Positions 1-10,874 of a stretch of 30,335 nucleotides of DNA are shown here, piece after piece. This stretch comes from Phallusia fumigata. Taxonomy: Eukaryota; Chordata; Ascidiacea; Phlebobranchia; Ascidiidae. The number at the start of each line of letters is the position of its first letter. Position 1 is the first letter of the stretch. The notes under the pieces are model-generated. The model was given only the letters and a program-made list of their open reading frames with translations, had not been told where the DNA came from and made no database searches. Location: NCBI GenBank assembly GCA_008931825.1, contig QXVZ01010593.1, positions 1 to 30,335 on the forward strand. The letters run 5' to 3'. Position numbers and translations under genes: made by a program.

Positions 1-620
1 AAAGCTAAAACAAATGCAAAACCCAAAGTTGAACTGCAGATAATCTCGTATCAGGAAGTACTTGATAGAAGCAGACATCGCGAAACAAACGCCTCATGCT
101 AGTGACGCAGCTATTTTTCGTTTGTTTCATCACTTTAGCGATTTCATTGTGCTATAAAAGTGCGTCAGATTCTATTTGTTAAATTGTGCAGTTAGATGGA
201 GTGTAGACTACATGCTAAATAACCAAAGAATAGATTAAACTGACGAGTGAAAATGCCCAGAACCGTGTGTTTGTTATGAGCTGATTATCCCCGTCAATCG
301 CGGGATGTCGCGAAAAATTTTTATAAACTAGAAGGGGTCGCAGACTAAAAAGTTTGGAGAGCCCTGGTGTAGTGCTCCAGGAGCGGGCCGGAGCTTAGCC
401 ACCTTTACAAGTGTACGATGGTTAATTGAGAAAGGGGAAGAGTAGTAGGCTTAAGCAAAGAGCTGTAAAATTGCCACTACATCCCTGGTCTAAAGATAGT
501 CAACCAGTGTGTAAAGCGGGTTTGTAGTGTAGCAGGAGTTCTACAAGTGAATGATGGGGTCATTTGGGGTCGGGGAAAGGAAAAGAGTAGAAGGCTTGTA
601 CAGAGAACTCGTAGACTTAC
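1..620. other. ANKAR intron sequence with transposon-like remnants, no exon seen
   Basis: No open frame with splice sites was found left of 621. The stretch near 330-366 (GACTAAAAAGTTTGGAGAGC then CCTGG) looks like the end of a hAT-type element. Two diverged tandem copies follow, near 409-472 and 538-608; both contain TACAAGTG then GGGGAA(A/G) and AGAGTAG(A/T)AGGCTT. Confidence 0.4.
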
Positions 621-3600
621 CCGAATCGACTGACAGAGTTGCCGACTTTGGCCTCCTTCTCACACTTTGGAGCAACTTGACGAGATGGGGGACAGCCCCG
701 GCTTCGAGAAGGGGCCGCCAATATGGGGGGGAGCGGTCGAGCAAAACTTCCAGACATCGGAGTGACGCGTCTTGCTTTGTCACGTGACGACTCGCCAACA
801 TTTCTAACAACGAAGATATATGATCTCTGTGCTACGCGCATGCGCATTCCATGCTTACCAACAAGACAATGCCAGACGTAGTGGCCTCCTTCGCGACAAA
901 TAAAGTACTCAATGACGTCAGTGTGATAATTTAAAGCGGCTCGCTGTATCGGCCCGTCATTGTTGACGTCACAAGCGGTCATTGTTGCTCCACACTGGAT
1001 GAGAAATTTGAGCGTGTCGAGAGCGCCACTGGAGGCAGCAACGAGCAGTGGAGTTGCGTTGTCTCTACGGGACATAAATTGAAAATTCCAATCGAGGATA
1101 AAAGCATGTAAACGACGACATGAAATGGTGGCAATTATTTTTGTGGATTAGTAAAAAACGCAGACAAGTGATTGCTTAATGACGAATTAAGTGAATTTGT
1201 TGCGATTTATGAATGAGCTGGTGACGCGAATACCTTCAGTAAAAACTCGTCGCCGCACCACTGGAAATAAAAAACAAATCAGCGAATTATATTTCACCAC
1301 AACCCCCAACAACAAAACTCACCCCCCGGTTGCGGGGATCTCCAGTAAATTGCGATGACGTCGCAGGAGTGACCTCACAATAGCTTTGTGGTCTGCTGCG
1401 CATGCGTGGTGGATTGCGGAATAGTTGCGAGAATCGCTTACCATCGGGTTTACTTTGCTCGCTAGGAGCGCTGTTACACACTCGAGGGCGCCACACCTAG
1501 CGGCGAAGTGGAGAGGTGTTGCCCCTAGCAACGTAAGTCGGAATAATTTAGAAACAGAAATTTCTGTATTTGTTCAACAAAAAAAAGTTTGTGAGTTTCA
1601 AATAAAGTACAAAACTCGGAAACAGAAAACCACGATTTACACAGACAGCAAACCAAGCCATACACGTTAACAACAAGCACATGATGATGTCATGCTTGAG
1701 TTAGTAGCACTCACAAAAATCTTACCAGTTCTTTCAACAAAAAAATCGTCATCAGTTGAACCCGGGATTTCTGGGTTAACAACAAAATTACGCTTGGTAG
1801 TGACAATGTGAATATGTCTCTAGCCTAACCAGTTTAGGTTTAGTTTAATAAAATAGACTTGGATTGGAACTTCTGTTTACATAAGTAGTTCTCAACGTGG
1901 ACACCAGCGGGGGGTGTTTGATAAAATTTAGGAGGCGCAGGATAATAAATGATCGATTGGGGGGCGCTGAAAGAAAATTGAGTAGCACAAACATCCGATA
2001 TAAGTAAATTTGTTTACATAATATATGCTATTCTATTTATACTTGCATGCTCATCAAGCGAGATTTGATTCGTTTTTCAATTTTTTGTCCGTTAAGATGG
2101 CGTTTATTAATCATCTAGCTGTTCATGGGCGTTACAAGAAATAAAGTTGAGAAATATTAACTTCCATTGACAGAGTTAACTTACGAGTCGACTGCTGGTT
2201 GATCTCTGTCCGTCTCATGTTCAAGTTCGGTTTCTGACCCAACAAAATACTGAGGACAGTCGGCCGGTTGTGGATGCATGCGTGATGCAGCAGCGTCATC
2301 CCCTGTGAAAACACGGCACCAGTCATGCGGAAAGAACACATTAGCATCGGATAGAAATCTTATTCACAACGCAACGTCGCATAAAAACCTGCACATCTGG
2401 AGAAAACAAACTCGAGCTTGCAGTTTTCCGCATGAGGGCGATAAAGGGAGCCACAAGGCCGCGACAGCAAGAGAGTTTAAGGCTTCCTTCGACGCTCTGC
2501 AGATGAATAAAAAAAAACGGAAAAATGGTGGATATACCTTGCGCTCATCCGATCATACCTTGTTGGCGAGAGCTTGTCGGAAACCAAAAACTTTCTTCAT
2601 CATCTCAGTGAGCTGTAGATCGTTCATTGGCAACTTTCGGGGCCGGTAGGAGCTAAGGAGCTGATACCTGGCGTGCAACCATGCTGGGAGGGGCGGACTG
2701 GCGGGGTAGTAGGTGCTGAGAGGAATGTGAACCACGTGGTACGACTTTCCATCTTAACAATATCTCCGGATCAATGCAAGGTTTCTTTTATTTTTTAACC
2801 ACTATACTAAAGCATAATCTTTGGGGGAACATTTCATATGATAAGTATTCACAACAAATGATATATATGAACTTGAATCATGTGACGAGTATCACGTTCA
2901 TATGATGATTTTCGTCATGCAATGGATGTTTCCATGAAAAGTAAGCGGTAAAACTCATTTGATGACACATTGGGTAAAGTGAAAAGTTACAGAAGCAAAG
3001 ATTGCGATGTTTTACCCAGTGAAGCTGTCGGCACCGGGTATTCCTGTCTGGGTCGGTTCGCGGCAAGTTCCAGCAAATATTTCTTGGCGCCGTCCGCCAC
3101 ACAATTACACCATTCCGCATCTGACAATGCCTGGGAACATGGAAACAATAAACTATAAAGTTTGCACGCAGACACCCTAACCTCACCTCAATGTCATCTG
3201 TGTCAAGGTCAAACTGGATTTCACCGTGAGCTGATACGAGATGACGTCGCTCCCCTGTTTGATCAAGCGTGAAGGTTTCGCATGGTTGAGCACCGCGAGG
3301 ACCAATCGCAAACGGAGGAATTTCGACTTCTGTTCGGAGAGCATCGCCTGTATGACGTCATAATATCGGGGTTGTGTAAGACTAGAAGGCATTGTTGTTT
3401 CATGTTAACATATCCACAGAGTTTAAAACAGAACTGGTTTCGTAAAAAGTACTTTTTACCAGAAAGTGGGGTAAGCATTCCTTCCAAGTCAGGGATTCTC
3501 ATCAAACGACGCCGCAGCGCCACCAGGAGGACGGAGACAGAAACAATAAATTGGAGAAGAGCCAAATTTCTTTGCGTTGTTGGGTCGCGTTCCATCGCAC

Positions 3601-6600
3601 CACGAATCAGCTTCACCTGATCAACATTTGTTGGTTATTTTAATCCTCGATTCCGTTGGATCATATTTTTGTATCGTTTTTTTTTAAGTTGGTGACTTCA
3701 GTTTGGGTCAAACAATCGGGTCCCACTGGGTTGGAGCAATGCCACTAACGTTTCTTGTTCAGGGAAGCATAAGCGACCGAGACAGGATTAGAACCAACAA
3801 CCCTGCGAGCACAAGGCAGTCGCGCCAGCCAATCGGCCATCTTGCCGACAGTTTATTCAATCACAAAATACTTCAATCGTTATGACGTCACTCACGTGAT
3901 GACGTAATCGTCGACGCAATCGCTGCAGAGACATCGGGTGGATGTGGTCGTGATCGGGAAGCGTAACGGCTGACGATATGTCGCTTGTCGCGTGCAGCGC
4001 AACCACGTTCGCGCCAGGCGCCACGCAGACGCGCGACACGCACATAGACATCACACATCGAACGTAATCTGTTAGCAAACTTGGTTTAAATTCCAAAATT
4101 AATTAAATATTCTTCACATTCATGCCCGTGCATGTTTAATTCACAGTTGTATACGGTGGCCGATCTGACGATCCCCTACGGAAAGCTGACATGTGCAGCA
4201 GGCAGCGGTGTCTGAGATTCGACTTTTAGCAGGCTTACCGCCGTGCCTGCGTAGCTCACTTGGTAAAGCGCCAGCCCCGGACAGACTCCTTCGAATCAGA
4301 TTTGTCTAGCCACGCCTTGCCGACTCAAAATTCTGGGAGGGCTAATTACGATTCGGTATAACAGCTCTTGTAAGCCTGGCGTACTGTGACTTTCCCTGAG
4401 ATTGGGTAAACGTAGAGAACTAGTGGGACTAGGAAATTTCACAACAGTCACAAAAACACAAAAACAGTTTTGCAATATATTCAAGTCAGTTTAGATGATG
4501 GATTGTGAAGGAATTTAGGAGCTGCAAGGGGTCAAATTTGTGAAGCAACGCGCGGTTTTTAACAATTAATTTTCGTGTAATCAGGGGGTTTCCCACAAAT
4601 CATGATTCTGCGTTTAGACTCAGTGACACTGAAAATTGCCGATCCAAACCGTTTTGTTACATGATTTCACTGAAGCCAATTTCGGCCTTACCCAAGACTC
4701 GACTCAACTCGTGACCCGCTGGCACTCGACTTGACTCGGTCAGGTTGCTTACAACACTAGCAAATACCGGAGTAGGTGTTAAAGAATCGGTTTTCTTTCT
4801 CAGCAGATCGTTCGTCCGGATCAACTTTCTGTAGGTTTTCGTACAAGTCCCGAAACTTTGCTTCAGATGTGATATATTCCTGACCTGACGGCAAAAATGA
4901 CCTTTTTTGGGGTGCGGTAACATTTTACAACGAGACTCGGTGCGCCACCTACCGGCAGATGTGAATTCCGATATAGGATTTTTATGTTTGTTGTACTCCC
5001 CAGTGGCTGTGTTGACGTCGATCAACGCCCGCCATCGTTCCGCTAACTTCCCCCGCTTCTTGATGGGAACGTAGACTCCATGCCAGAAAGACTTTATCGC
5101 ATAATCAACGGCAGTCAAAACTTGACCTGAATAAAAACATATTAGGCCTATTCCAACATAACACATCAACTCTACGACCAAAAGAAATATAATTGTGCGT
5201 TAATTTAGCTTTGTGACATTTAACCAGCATCGAACAAAGGTAAACTGTTAAAAGCACAGAAACGCGATTAATTAAACGTAGCAAAAAGTCACATAGTTTA
5301 AATTTGTAGTGCAAGCGCACATTACTTGTAACGACCACTCGGCAAAGTGTAAAATCGCACACAAAGCGCTACCGCGTGCACGCACACACACACGTGCGCA
5401 TCCGATCTCCTTTATTTCCACGCGCCACATTTTCACTGGCGCGGCGCCGCGGTAAAAGCGCCACTCCAGTCCCAACGAGGCGCCATGATTTCGTTTGTTT
5501 AGTCGCCCAGTTGGCAGGTTTGGTTGAAGCAAAAGTCTATAAAGTCATACGTTTGATTTTTAAGATGTTTGGAAAAGTTGCAAGGGTGATACACAAATAA
5601 AAGACAGGTTAGTTTGCATTTTAAAAATGTTTGTTTTGCAAAAAGGAATAATTTGGACACATAAAGCAGATAGAATTACACGTTTTAGTTAAAGTTTATG
5701 GAAGGTTCCGGATGGTAGTGTTAACAATGTTATTTTTTTAGTTGTTTTGGATGAAAAACTCAACTTTAAGATGACTGAAAAACCAAGTTTAATTTTTGGC
5801 TGTAGCATTGAAAAAGTAATGAAGGCGATTAAAGGACAGGAATGCCCATTGTGTTACAATCAAACATTTGGCTTTCGAAGCAAACTGCAAAATCACATCG
5901 TCAGTGTTCATTTTAAGCATCGCTTTCCCCTCAAAATCAACAAGCAAGCAGGTAACCCACCACAATGACACAATTTAAGCATTTTCAATTAATTTGATAC
6001 AAATGTGCATTACAGCTTGTGTTTTGCCATGTCGCAAAGACTGCTTCAACAGAAGAAGTAGCTTNCAGTTTTGGTTGAAGCAAAAGTCTATGATGTCATA
6101 CGTTTGATTTTTAAGATGTTTTTTAAGAAGTTGCAAGGGTGATACACAAATAAAAGACAGGTTAGTTTGCATTTAAAAAATGTTTGTTTTGCAAAAAGGA
6201 ATAATTTGGAGACATAAAGCAGATAGAATTACACGTTTTAGTTAAAGTTTATGGAAGGTTCCGGATGGTAGAGTAACAATGTTATTTTTTTAGTTGTTTT
6301 GGATGAAAAACTCAACTTTAAGATGACTGAAAAACCAAGTTTAATTTTTGGCTGTAGCATTGAAAAAGTAATGAAGGCGATTAAAGGACAGGAATGCCCA
6401 TTGTGTTACAATCAAACATTTGGCTTTCGAAGCAAACTGCAAAATCACATCGTCAGTGTTCATTTTAAGCATCGCTTTCCCCTCAAAATCAACAAGCAAG
6501 CAGGTAACCCACCACAATGACACAATTTAAGCATTTTCAATTAATTTGATACAAATGTGCATTACAGCTTGTGTTTTGCCATGTCGCAAAGACTGCTTCA

Positions 6601-8617
6601 ACAGAAGAAGTAGCTTTGAGTCGAATCGCAGCCATTTTCATTGTCCATTTTGTGAAAAAACATTTGGACGGTGTCAGTCCTTCAAAGCACACTTGGCAGG
6701 TAGGTTTTGGAAAAGTTCTGTTGGGCCTTTATTCAGGAATAACTTCTTTACCTTTGTTTTAACCTTTTTCCTTTTTTAGGAAAATGTCAACATCAGAAAT
6801 CTACAGGTAGTTCTATCAAAAGAGAACCCATGATTTTATGTGTGCATAAAAATCTTTACAGCAAATGCAAAATCTGTGTAGATGTTGCTGAATCATGTCA
6901 AAACATTTCAAACAGAAACAAGATACAACGGTTTATGGTGATTAAAGGCAACGAAACAGGTTTGTCAAATCAAGTCTCTTACAAAAACAACCAGGAACTG
7001 TTTAATTGTTTTCAAAAGCCTATCACCAAATGTGGTACCTAATATTTTGCAGAAAACAAAGTGGTGCCCTATATGAAGGCACAGATAGAAATAAGTACTG
7101 ATCCGACATCCTTTGAAATATTAAATAATTCCTCGACATCGCACAGTGATGATTCAACAAAAAGTCTGAAGTTAGAAAGACCAAGAAAGAAAAGGCGGAA
7201 AGAAGAAGATTCAACAGATAGTTGTGAGGTTCAAATAAAAATCTTACAAGTCCTCGAGGATTTACTGCAGGTCGAAAAGCAAAGACTTGAAGTTGAAAAA
7301 CAAAAATTGCATTTAAGTAAATTGCAAGCAACCCATGATTTTCTTCAGACATGACATGTATAAAGTATTTAAAGTTTTACGAGTGTTATGTTGACTATTT
7401 TATTGTTTTGCTTTCACTGATGAATAAATATTCTTGAAAAGTTGATTCTTACCGACTCTTGTATCTTTGTAAACCACTGGAATCTGGCAAGTGGAGCTCA
7501 GGTCAAAATTTGGTTCCAAACACAAAGATGGAAGCTGGTTTCCACCAAATATTCCAGTAGTTAATTCACGCACAATCTTAAACAAACGCATGTATTATAA
7601 ATACAGACAAATAAAATAATATTCAGCTTTTGAATGTATTGTAGAAGCAAGCATTTTTTGTTACACACACGATAACAGACTTGATGTTGATAAATGTTTA
7701 GCCTTACTTGATGAAGTTCTCTATATTCCAAGTCCGGCACATTCGAATCTTTGGGAAACAGTAAAGTTATTTGTGGGTCTTGATTTAAAGCCAAATTAGA
7801 AATCAATCCACATGGTAAAGTGGCATTTCCCCTGCGAAAACATGAGGCATTTTAAACAACTGAAAGTGAAAACCAAATCATCGAACTTATGAACCTGTAA
7901 AAGCTTATCTTGTAAGCAAGAAAAGTAATTTGTTGGTGTTGAGAAGGGACACTGAAAGGTAAATAGTTCACAAATAAATAGAACAAAGGGGGGGAGTTAC
8001 ATTTTGTTACAACTACCTTAGGATATTGGAACAGTGTGTGTCAGAATTTAATGAGGAGGAAACAAAAATTGTGTTCACCTGAAATCAGGAGATAAAATCC
8101 AACTAGCCGTGCTTTGCGCAATCAACTCACGAAGTTCTTCCTTCTTGAAGCTGTCATAGTAGGCAAGTGCATCTCTATGGGGTCCACTATCATCTGCTGG
8201 TGTCTACATGGCAAGTATTTGTGTCAGCAGTTTAAAGGCATGAACATCAGCATCACCAAGGAAACTTACCGACTGCCGAGGGGTGAGGGATGAAATACTT
8301 GATCTCCCAGTTGCTAGGCCCGCTGTGGCTGGTCGGGGGGTCGAACCTGCTCTGTTTGTGTAATTTTCAAATATTATGTTAGCTATAAAACATCAGACAC
8401 CAAAATTTTTATTAACAATGAAATGGTGACAATCACATCTTTTATTACAGAAGTCCTGAGGCACCAGTTTTGCCAGATGGGCAGTCACAAAGTTAACTAA
8501 CTTTCATACAAACCGTTGTTCTCCATTTGCAGGTGTTTGTGGCAAATTTAAACTTGTGTCAATTTTACTTCTGCTGTCTTGAACTCCGACTGCACTTTGT
8601 GGGCGCACTGAAGACAT
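621..8617 (-). CDS. ANKAR: Ankyrin and armadillo repeat-containing protein (ANKAR-like), 5' part, runs off left edge
   Basis: Sixteen exons with consistent phases: 8617-8514, 8351-8270, 8203-8079, 7831-7708, 7576-7453, 5126-4953, 4068-3896, 3616-3460, 3347-3187, 3130-3016, 2752-2559, 2496-2389, 2302-2185, 1524-1323, 1064-859, 803-621. Together they encode about 783 residues from ATG at 8617, and the last donor (GTAAGT) points to more exons outside the window. The N-terminal half has no common domain, but it contains the WHGVYVPIKKR-type segment that I associate with ANKAR. Ankyrin repeats begin near residue 548 (GMTLLHHACIHNRPTVLSIL, ATPLHFAARCGALECVTALL, NATPLLVAASSGALDTLKFL). Exon 16 starts an armadillo-like helix (LLEAGAVPHLVKLLQS). 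The ankyrin-then-ARM order is that of vertebrate ANKAR, whose function is poorly known. The join over the 2.3-kb intron (YKDTRVG to QVLTAVDYAIKSFW) is supported by phase 1 on both sides. The domain order is seen directly; the ANKAR name rests on family memory. Confidence 0.82.
1885..1990. repeat. Degenerate hAT-like repeat in an ANKAR intron
   Basis: AGTAGTTCTCAACGTGGAC followed by G-runs (GCGGGGGGTG, TTGGGGGGCGC) resembles the CAGTGGTTCTCAA-type ends of non-autonomous hAT elements. No matching second end or target-site duplication was identified, so this is tentative. Confidence 0.3.
3781..3845 (-). repeat. tRNA-derived SINE-like fragment
   Basis: On the minus strand the sequence contains an A-box-like TGGCCGATTGGCTGGCGCG and, about 30 bases on, a B-box-like GGTTCTAATCC, the spacing of a pol III internal promoter. 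The T stem is imperfect and no clean acceptor stem forms, so a functional tRNA is unlikely. It lies in the ANKAR intron between exons 4068-3896 and 3616-3460, in the same orientation as the gene. Confidence 0.5.
4245..4300 (+). repeat. Second tRNA-like fragment in an ANKAR intron
   Basis: GTAGCTCACTTGGTAAAGCG matches a tRNA A box well, and CCTTCGAATCAG resembles a B box about 40 bases further on. No cloverleaf with a paired acceptor stem could be drawn. Probably a SINE head or tRNA relic, antisense to ANKAR. Confidence 0.4.
4690..4740. repeat. Degenerate ACTCG/ACTTG short tandem repeat
   Basis: Repeated units GACTCGACTCAACTCG and CACTCGACTTGACTCGG are separated by a short spacer. Located in ANKAR intron sequence next to exon 5126-4953. 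Confidence 0.4.
5380..5560. promoter_or_regulatory. Probable promoter/5' region of the nested zinc-finger gene
   Basis: A locally GC-rich stretch (GCGCGGCGCCGCGG at 5438-5451) with a short CA run (about 5383-5393) and a TATA-like CTATAAAG at about 5538 lies upstream of the 5' UTR exon ending at 5606. The whole region is inside the large ANKAR intron, so it has no obvious role for the ANKAR start at 8617. Inferred from composition and position only. Confidence 0.35.
5514..6064 (+). repeat. Left copy of a contig-end duplication (5' part of the zinc-finger gene)
   Basis: This stretch recurs almost base for base at 6066-6613, directly after the single N at 6065. It holds the 5' UTR exon end, an intron, the first zinc-finger exon and the start of the next exon. 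The left copy stops abruptly inside the exon that is complete in the right copy. Small differences exist (for example TCTATAAAG on the left, TCTATGATG on the right), as expected for two haplotypes. Probably an unmerged overlap of two contigs. Confidence 0.85.
6065..6065. other. Single-N contig join
   Basis: One ambiguous base flanked on both sides by about 550 bp of near-identical sequence. It marks a sequence join rather than real adjacency. Confidence 0.85.
6323..7354 (+). CDS. Small zinc-finger protein nested in an ANKAR intron, opposite strand
   Basis: Coding exons 6323-6503, 6568-6699, 6780-6959 and 7053-7354 join in phase 1 to give 264 aa. The first coding exon is also present as a copy at 5771-5951, to the left of the N at 6065. 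Finger 1 (about residues 20-45) starts CPLCYNQTF and ends HIVSVH. Finger 2 (HCPFCEKTFGRCQSFKAH) continues after the next splice to KCQH, so it may be C2H2 with a wide spacer or C2HC. The C-terminal exon is Ser-rich, then has a basic nuclear-localisation-like stretch (RPRKKRRKEE), then a Leu/Glu/Lys helix (LEDLLQVEKQRLEVEKQKL). Such tails are common in MYB/SANT- or transposase-derived nuclear proteins. A probable 5' UTR exon ends at 5606 (donor GTTAGT). An AATAAA lies at 7423-7428, only about 25 bases from the ANKAR exon on the other strand. DNA binding is inferred; the family was not recognised. Confidence 0.72.
7423..7428 (+). terminator. Polyadenylation signal AATAAA of the zinc-finger gene
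   Basis: Canonical hexamer 69 bases after the stop codon at 7352-7354. It lies just before the antisense ANKAR exon 7453-7576, so the two transcripts may overlap at their ends. Confidence 0.6.
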
Positions 8618-9198
8618 CTTTACATGCTATGTACTAGGTAAAAAACAAAACCTACAACAACTTTCTAAAAAATAGGACTTGTTAACTTAAATCTGATATG
8701 ATGAGCTTCTGTATACAGCATTTTCTGAATAAACATACAGTATTTTTTTTTAACATTTTTTGTTGGTTGAATATAATCCCAAATGTCCAAAATTTCTATC
8801 TCAATATTAATTGCTGTCATGTAATTGCCTGGCCAAGTCAATAAAACCTACAGGCTTTTATACATACAACTAAAAATGCCACAAGGTACAAACTTCCACA
8901 GTCCCGACATCACCATGTCATGCCCCTCACTAAATCGCATGTATCATCTCTATTGTGAAGTTCAGTATAATTTATCACCAATTGTTTCTGCTTTGCCGAT
9001 TGGGCCGTGGTTCACGACAAATAAATAGGCAGACAACATCGTGCCACCTTATATCTGCTGTGTCTGATACAAACACCCGTGAGAGTACGTAGTGACAACA
9101 GGGCTTTGTTCATTTCCATTGTAATGATTCCAGTTGATTCCACATCAATACAATCGCTTATCAACGATTTTAACACACAATAACACACGCTCTATTTC

Positions 9199-9682
9199 GT
9201 GATTTTCGGGTGCTGTTTTTGCTGAATATATTTAATGTGTTTTGGGACTTTTGTATTTCCGCTTCCAGTCTGGTTGTAAGAAGGCGTGTTACTCTTTGCA
9301 TCTATATAGTTGGGAAAAAACGTTTGGCGTCACTAGTTGCCCAGATACCGTCAGAAAATCATCCATGCGTGGCGCAGTGTTAAACTTTTCTTTTATTTGT
9401 TTTTCGTGTCGAAAAAACATTGTTTGTCCACCGTATATTTNGTGTTTTTCGGATACTGTTTTAGCTGAATATATTTAATGCGTTTTGGGACTTTTGTATT
9501 TCCGCTTGCAGTCTGGTTGTAAGAAGGCGTGTTACTCTTTGCATCTATATAGTTGGGAAAAAACGTTTGGCGTCATTAGTTGCCCAGATACCGTCACAAA
9601 ATCATCCATGCGTGGCGCAGTGTTAAATTTACTTTCACTTGTTTTTCGTATCGAAAAAACATTGTTTGTCCACCGTATATTT
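9199..9682. repeat. Contig-end duplication around the N at 9441
   Basis: About 240 bp at 9199-9440 recurs at 9442-9682 with scattered substitutions, separated by a single N. Same pattern as at 6065 and 15999: probable unmerged haplotype overlap, so true intergenic length is about 240 bp shorter. Confidence 0.8.
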
Positions 9683-9770
9683 AGGTTTGTAAATAATCTC
9701 ACTTTATGCATTTTATGCCTAAAGCTTAATTTTAAATTTCAAAATAACTAAAATTTCCCTTGCAAATTGT

Positions 9771-9776
9771 TTTATT
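9771..9776 (-). terminator. Polyadenylation signal of DPH7
   Basis: AATAAA on the minus strand, about 80 bases past the stop codon. Confidence 0.5.
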
Positions 9777-9854
9777 AACCTTTATAAAAGCCGAATAAGT
9801 GCAACAACTAAAACCAAGAAACTTTTCAATAACCAGCATTTTGATCTGTGTGGG

Positions 9855-10874
9855 TTATGTGTGGGCTTTCCACTCCCACAAAGATAGTTTGTGATCATAG
9901 AATGAGCAAGAAGCTAAAAGATTTCCATCTGACTTGACATAGGTATCGCTGTAACACCAGTCAAGCCCATAAGCAAGGGAATCATGTTCATTATACTTTG
10001 CTGTGATGAATGGATCACCAGAACAATCCACGATAGCAAAACCATTATGCATGCAAGCTGCTGCTAGATGTTTTCCATCGGAGGGTGACCACTTCAACCT
10101 CCAGACACCTCCTCCAACATTAATCTGTGACACAGGTGCTTTTCCGATCTTCCTTGTGTCCCAAATTCGAATGTTTTCATCATAACTTCCTGTAGCCAAA
10201 ATGTTCTCCCTAGCATGATTGCAGTGTATACTGCACACTCCCATGTCATGAGCACGATTGGTAAAAGTGGGTGAATCAGTCGACATTCTCAAATCGTAAC
10301 CCGAAAACAAACAGTCATCACCTCCAGTGTAGAGTTGGCTTGGTTGCCAATAGTTAAATGCTGTAATCCATGCCTCGAAATTGTGGGCTTTCCATCCACA
10401 CTTCAGTTCAAGAGCGGTGTTTGTTAATTCGAAGACGCAAACATGTCCGGTTGAGTAGCTGACAGCAATAAGAGTTGATGGAGTTTCTCGTCGAGTCGAC
10501 CAGTCCAGTGATAAAGCAATCCCATTGTCAGGCTCGGAAGCAATCTGCCAAACATCCAATGAACCTGATTGAAGGTTATACAATGTCAACTTTCCATCAG
10601 CATCAGTAGTACCCAACACTGGGGTTTCAGACATCAGGCTAGGGTTCCATTTCATGTCTAGAATCCCAGCACAGTTACCAAACCAAACTTCATCCAGGCT
10701 AAGTTCTTCTGTAAGTTGATATAGTTTTATCCCACCAAATCTTTTTCCTTCAGCTTCATTTAGTTGGTAAGTCCCGCCAGCTAATAGATGTTGGTTGGAT
10801 TGAGCTGGACACCATTCTACACTGTCGGCATGCAGTTCTGTGTCCAACTCAAAATGTTTTGTTACTTTGTTCAT
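9855..10874 (-). CDS. DPH7: Diphthine methyltransferase (WD40), intronless coding region
   Basis: One uninterrupted frame of 339 codons from ATG at 10874 to the stop at 9855. WD40 repeats are visible, the clearest being ATGSYDENIRIWDTR, with further blades around AITAFNYWQPSQLYTGGDD (read with W before ITAF) and LLASCSFYDHKLSLWEW at the end. The segment GGGVWRLKWSPSDGKHLAAA followed by CMHNGF, and HDSLAYGLDWC, are typical of DPH7 (WDR85). In this family the protein removes the methyl ester from methylated diphthine on elongation factor 2, allowing the last amidation step to diphthamide. It acts in the cytosol. Length is shorter than I recall for the human protein, mainly at the N-terminus. 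A good acceptor (TATTTTGCAG, boundary 10892/10891) lies 17 bases before the ATG, suggesting a 5' UTR intron or a trans-splice acceptor. Confidence 0.9.
   Translation of the reverse strand: MNKVTKHFELDTELHADSVEWCPAQSNQHLLAGGTYQLNEAEGKRFGGIKLYQLTEELSLDEVWFGNCAGILDMKWNPSLMSETPVLGTTDADGKLTLYNLQSGSLDVWQIASEPDNGIALSLDWSTRRETPSTLIAVSYSTGHVCVFELTNTALELKCGWKAHNFEAWITAFNYWQPSQLYTGGDDCLFSGYDLRMSTDSPTFTNRAHDMGVCSIHCNHARENILATGSYDENIRIWDTRKIGKAPVSQINVGGGVWRLKWSPSDGKHLAAACMHNGFAIVDCSGDPFITAKYNEHDSLAYGLDWCYSDTYVKSDGNLLASCSFYDHKLSLWEWKAHT

Larger units (their letters stand above)
8618..9854. other. Intergenic region between ANKAR 5' end and DPH7 3' end
   Basis: No convincing gene. It contains the ANKAR promoter side, the duplicated block around the N at 9441, and a minus-strand AATAAA (TTTATT at 9771-9776) suited to DPH7. 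The open frames in the duplicated block are small and occur in both copies only because the DNA is repeated. Confidence 0.5.

Noticed and set aside
4245..4300. Functional tRNA gene
   Set aside because: A and B boxes only; no paired acceptor stem or clear anticodon arm.
4657..4952. Long minus-strand open frame continuing past the ANKAR exon
   Set aside because: The donor CCG/GTAGGT at 4953/4952 is in phase with the next exon; the rest is intron that happens to lack stops.
5272..5532. ATG-led minus-strand frame (MWRVEIKEIGCARV) as first exon of ANKAR at about 5440
   Set aside because: It can be joined in phase to the exon at 5126, but the exon ending at 7453 fits the protein far better and leads to a conserved N-terminal region.
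5747..6520. Tandem duplicated zinc-finger exon
   Set aside because: The two copies flank an N and one is cut off by it; contig overlap explains it better than a biological duplication.
9242..9751. Two similar small open frames suggesting a tandem short gene
   Set aside because: They exist only because the block is repeated across the N at 9441; no splice, domain or start-site support.
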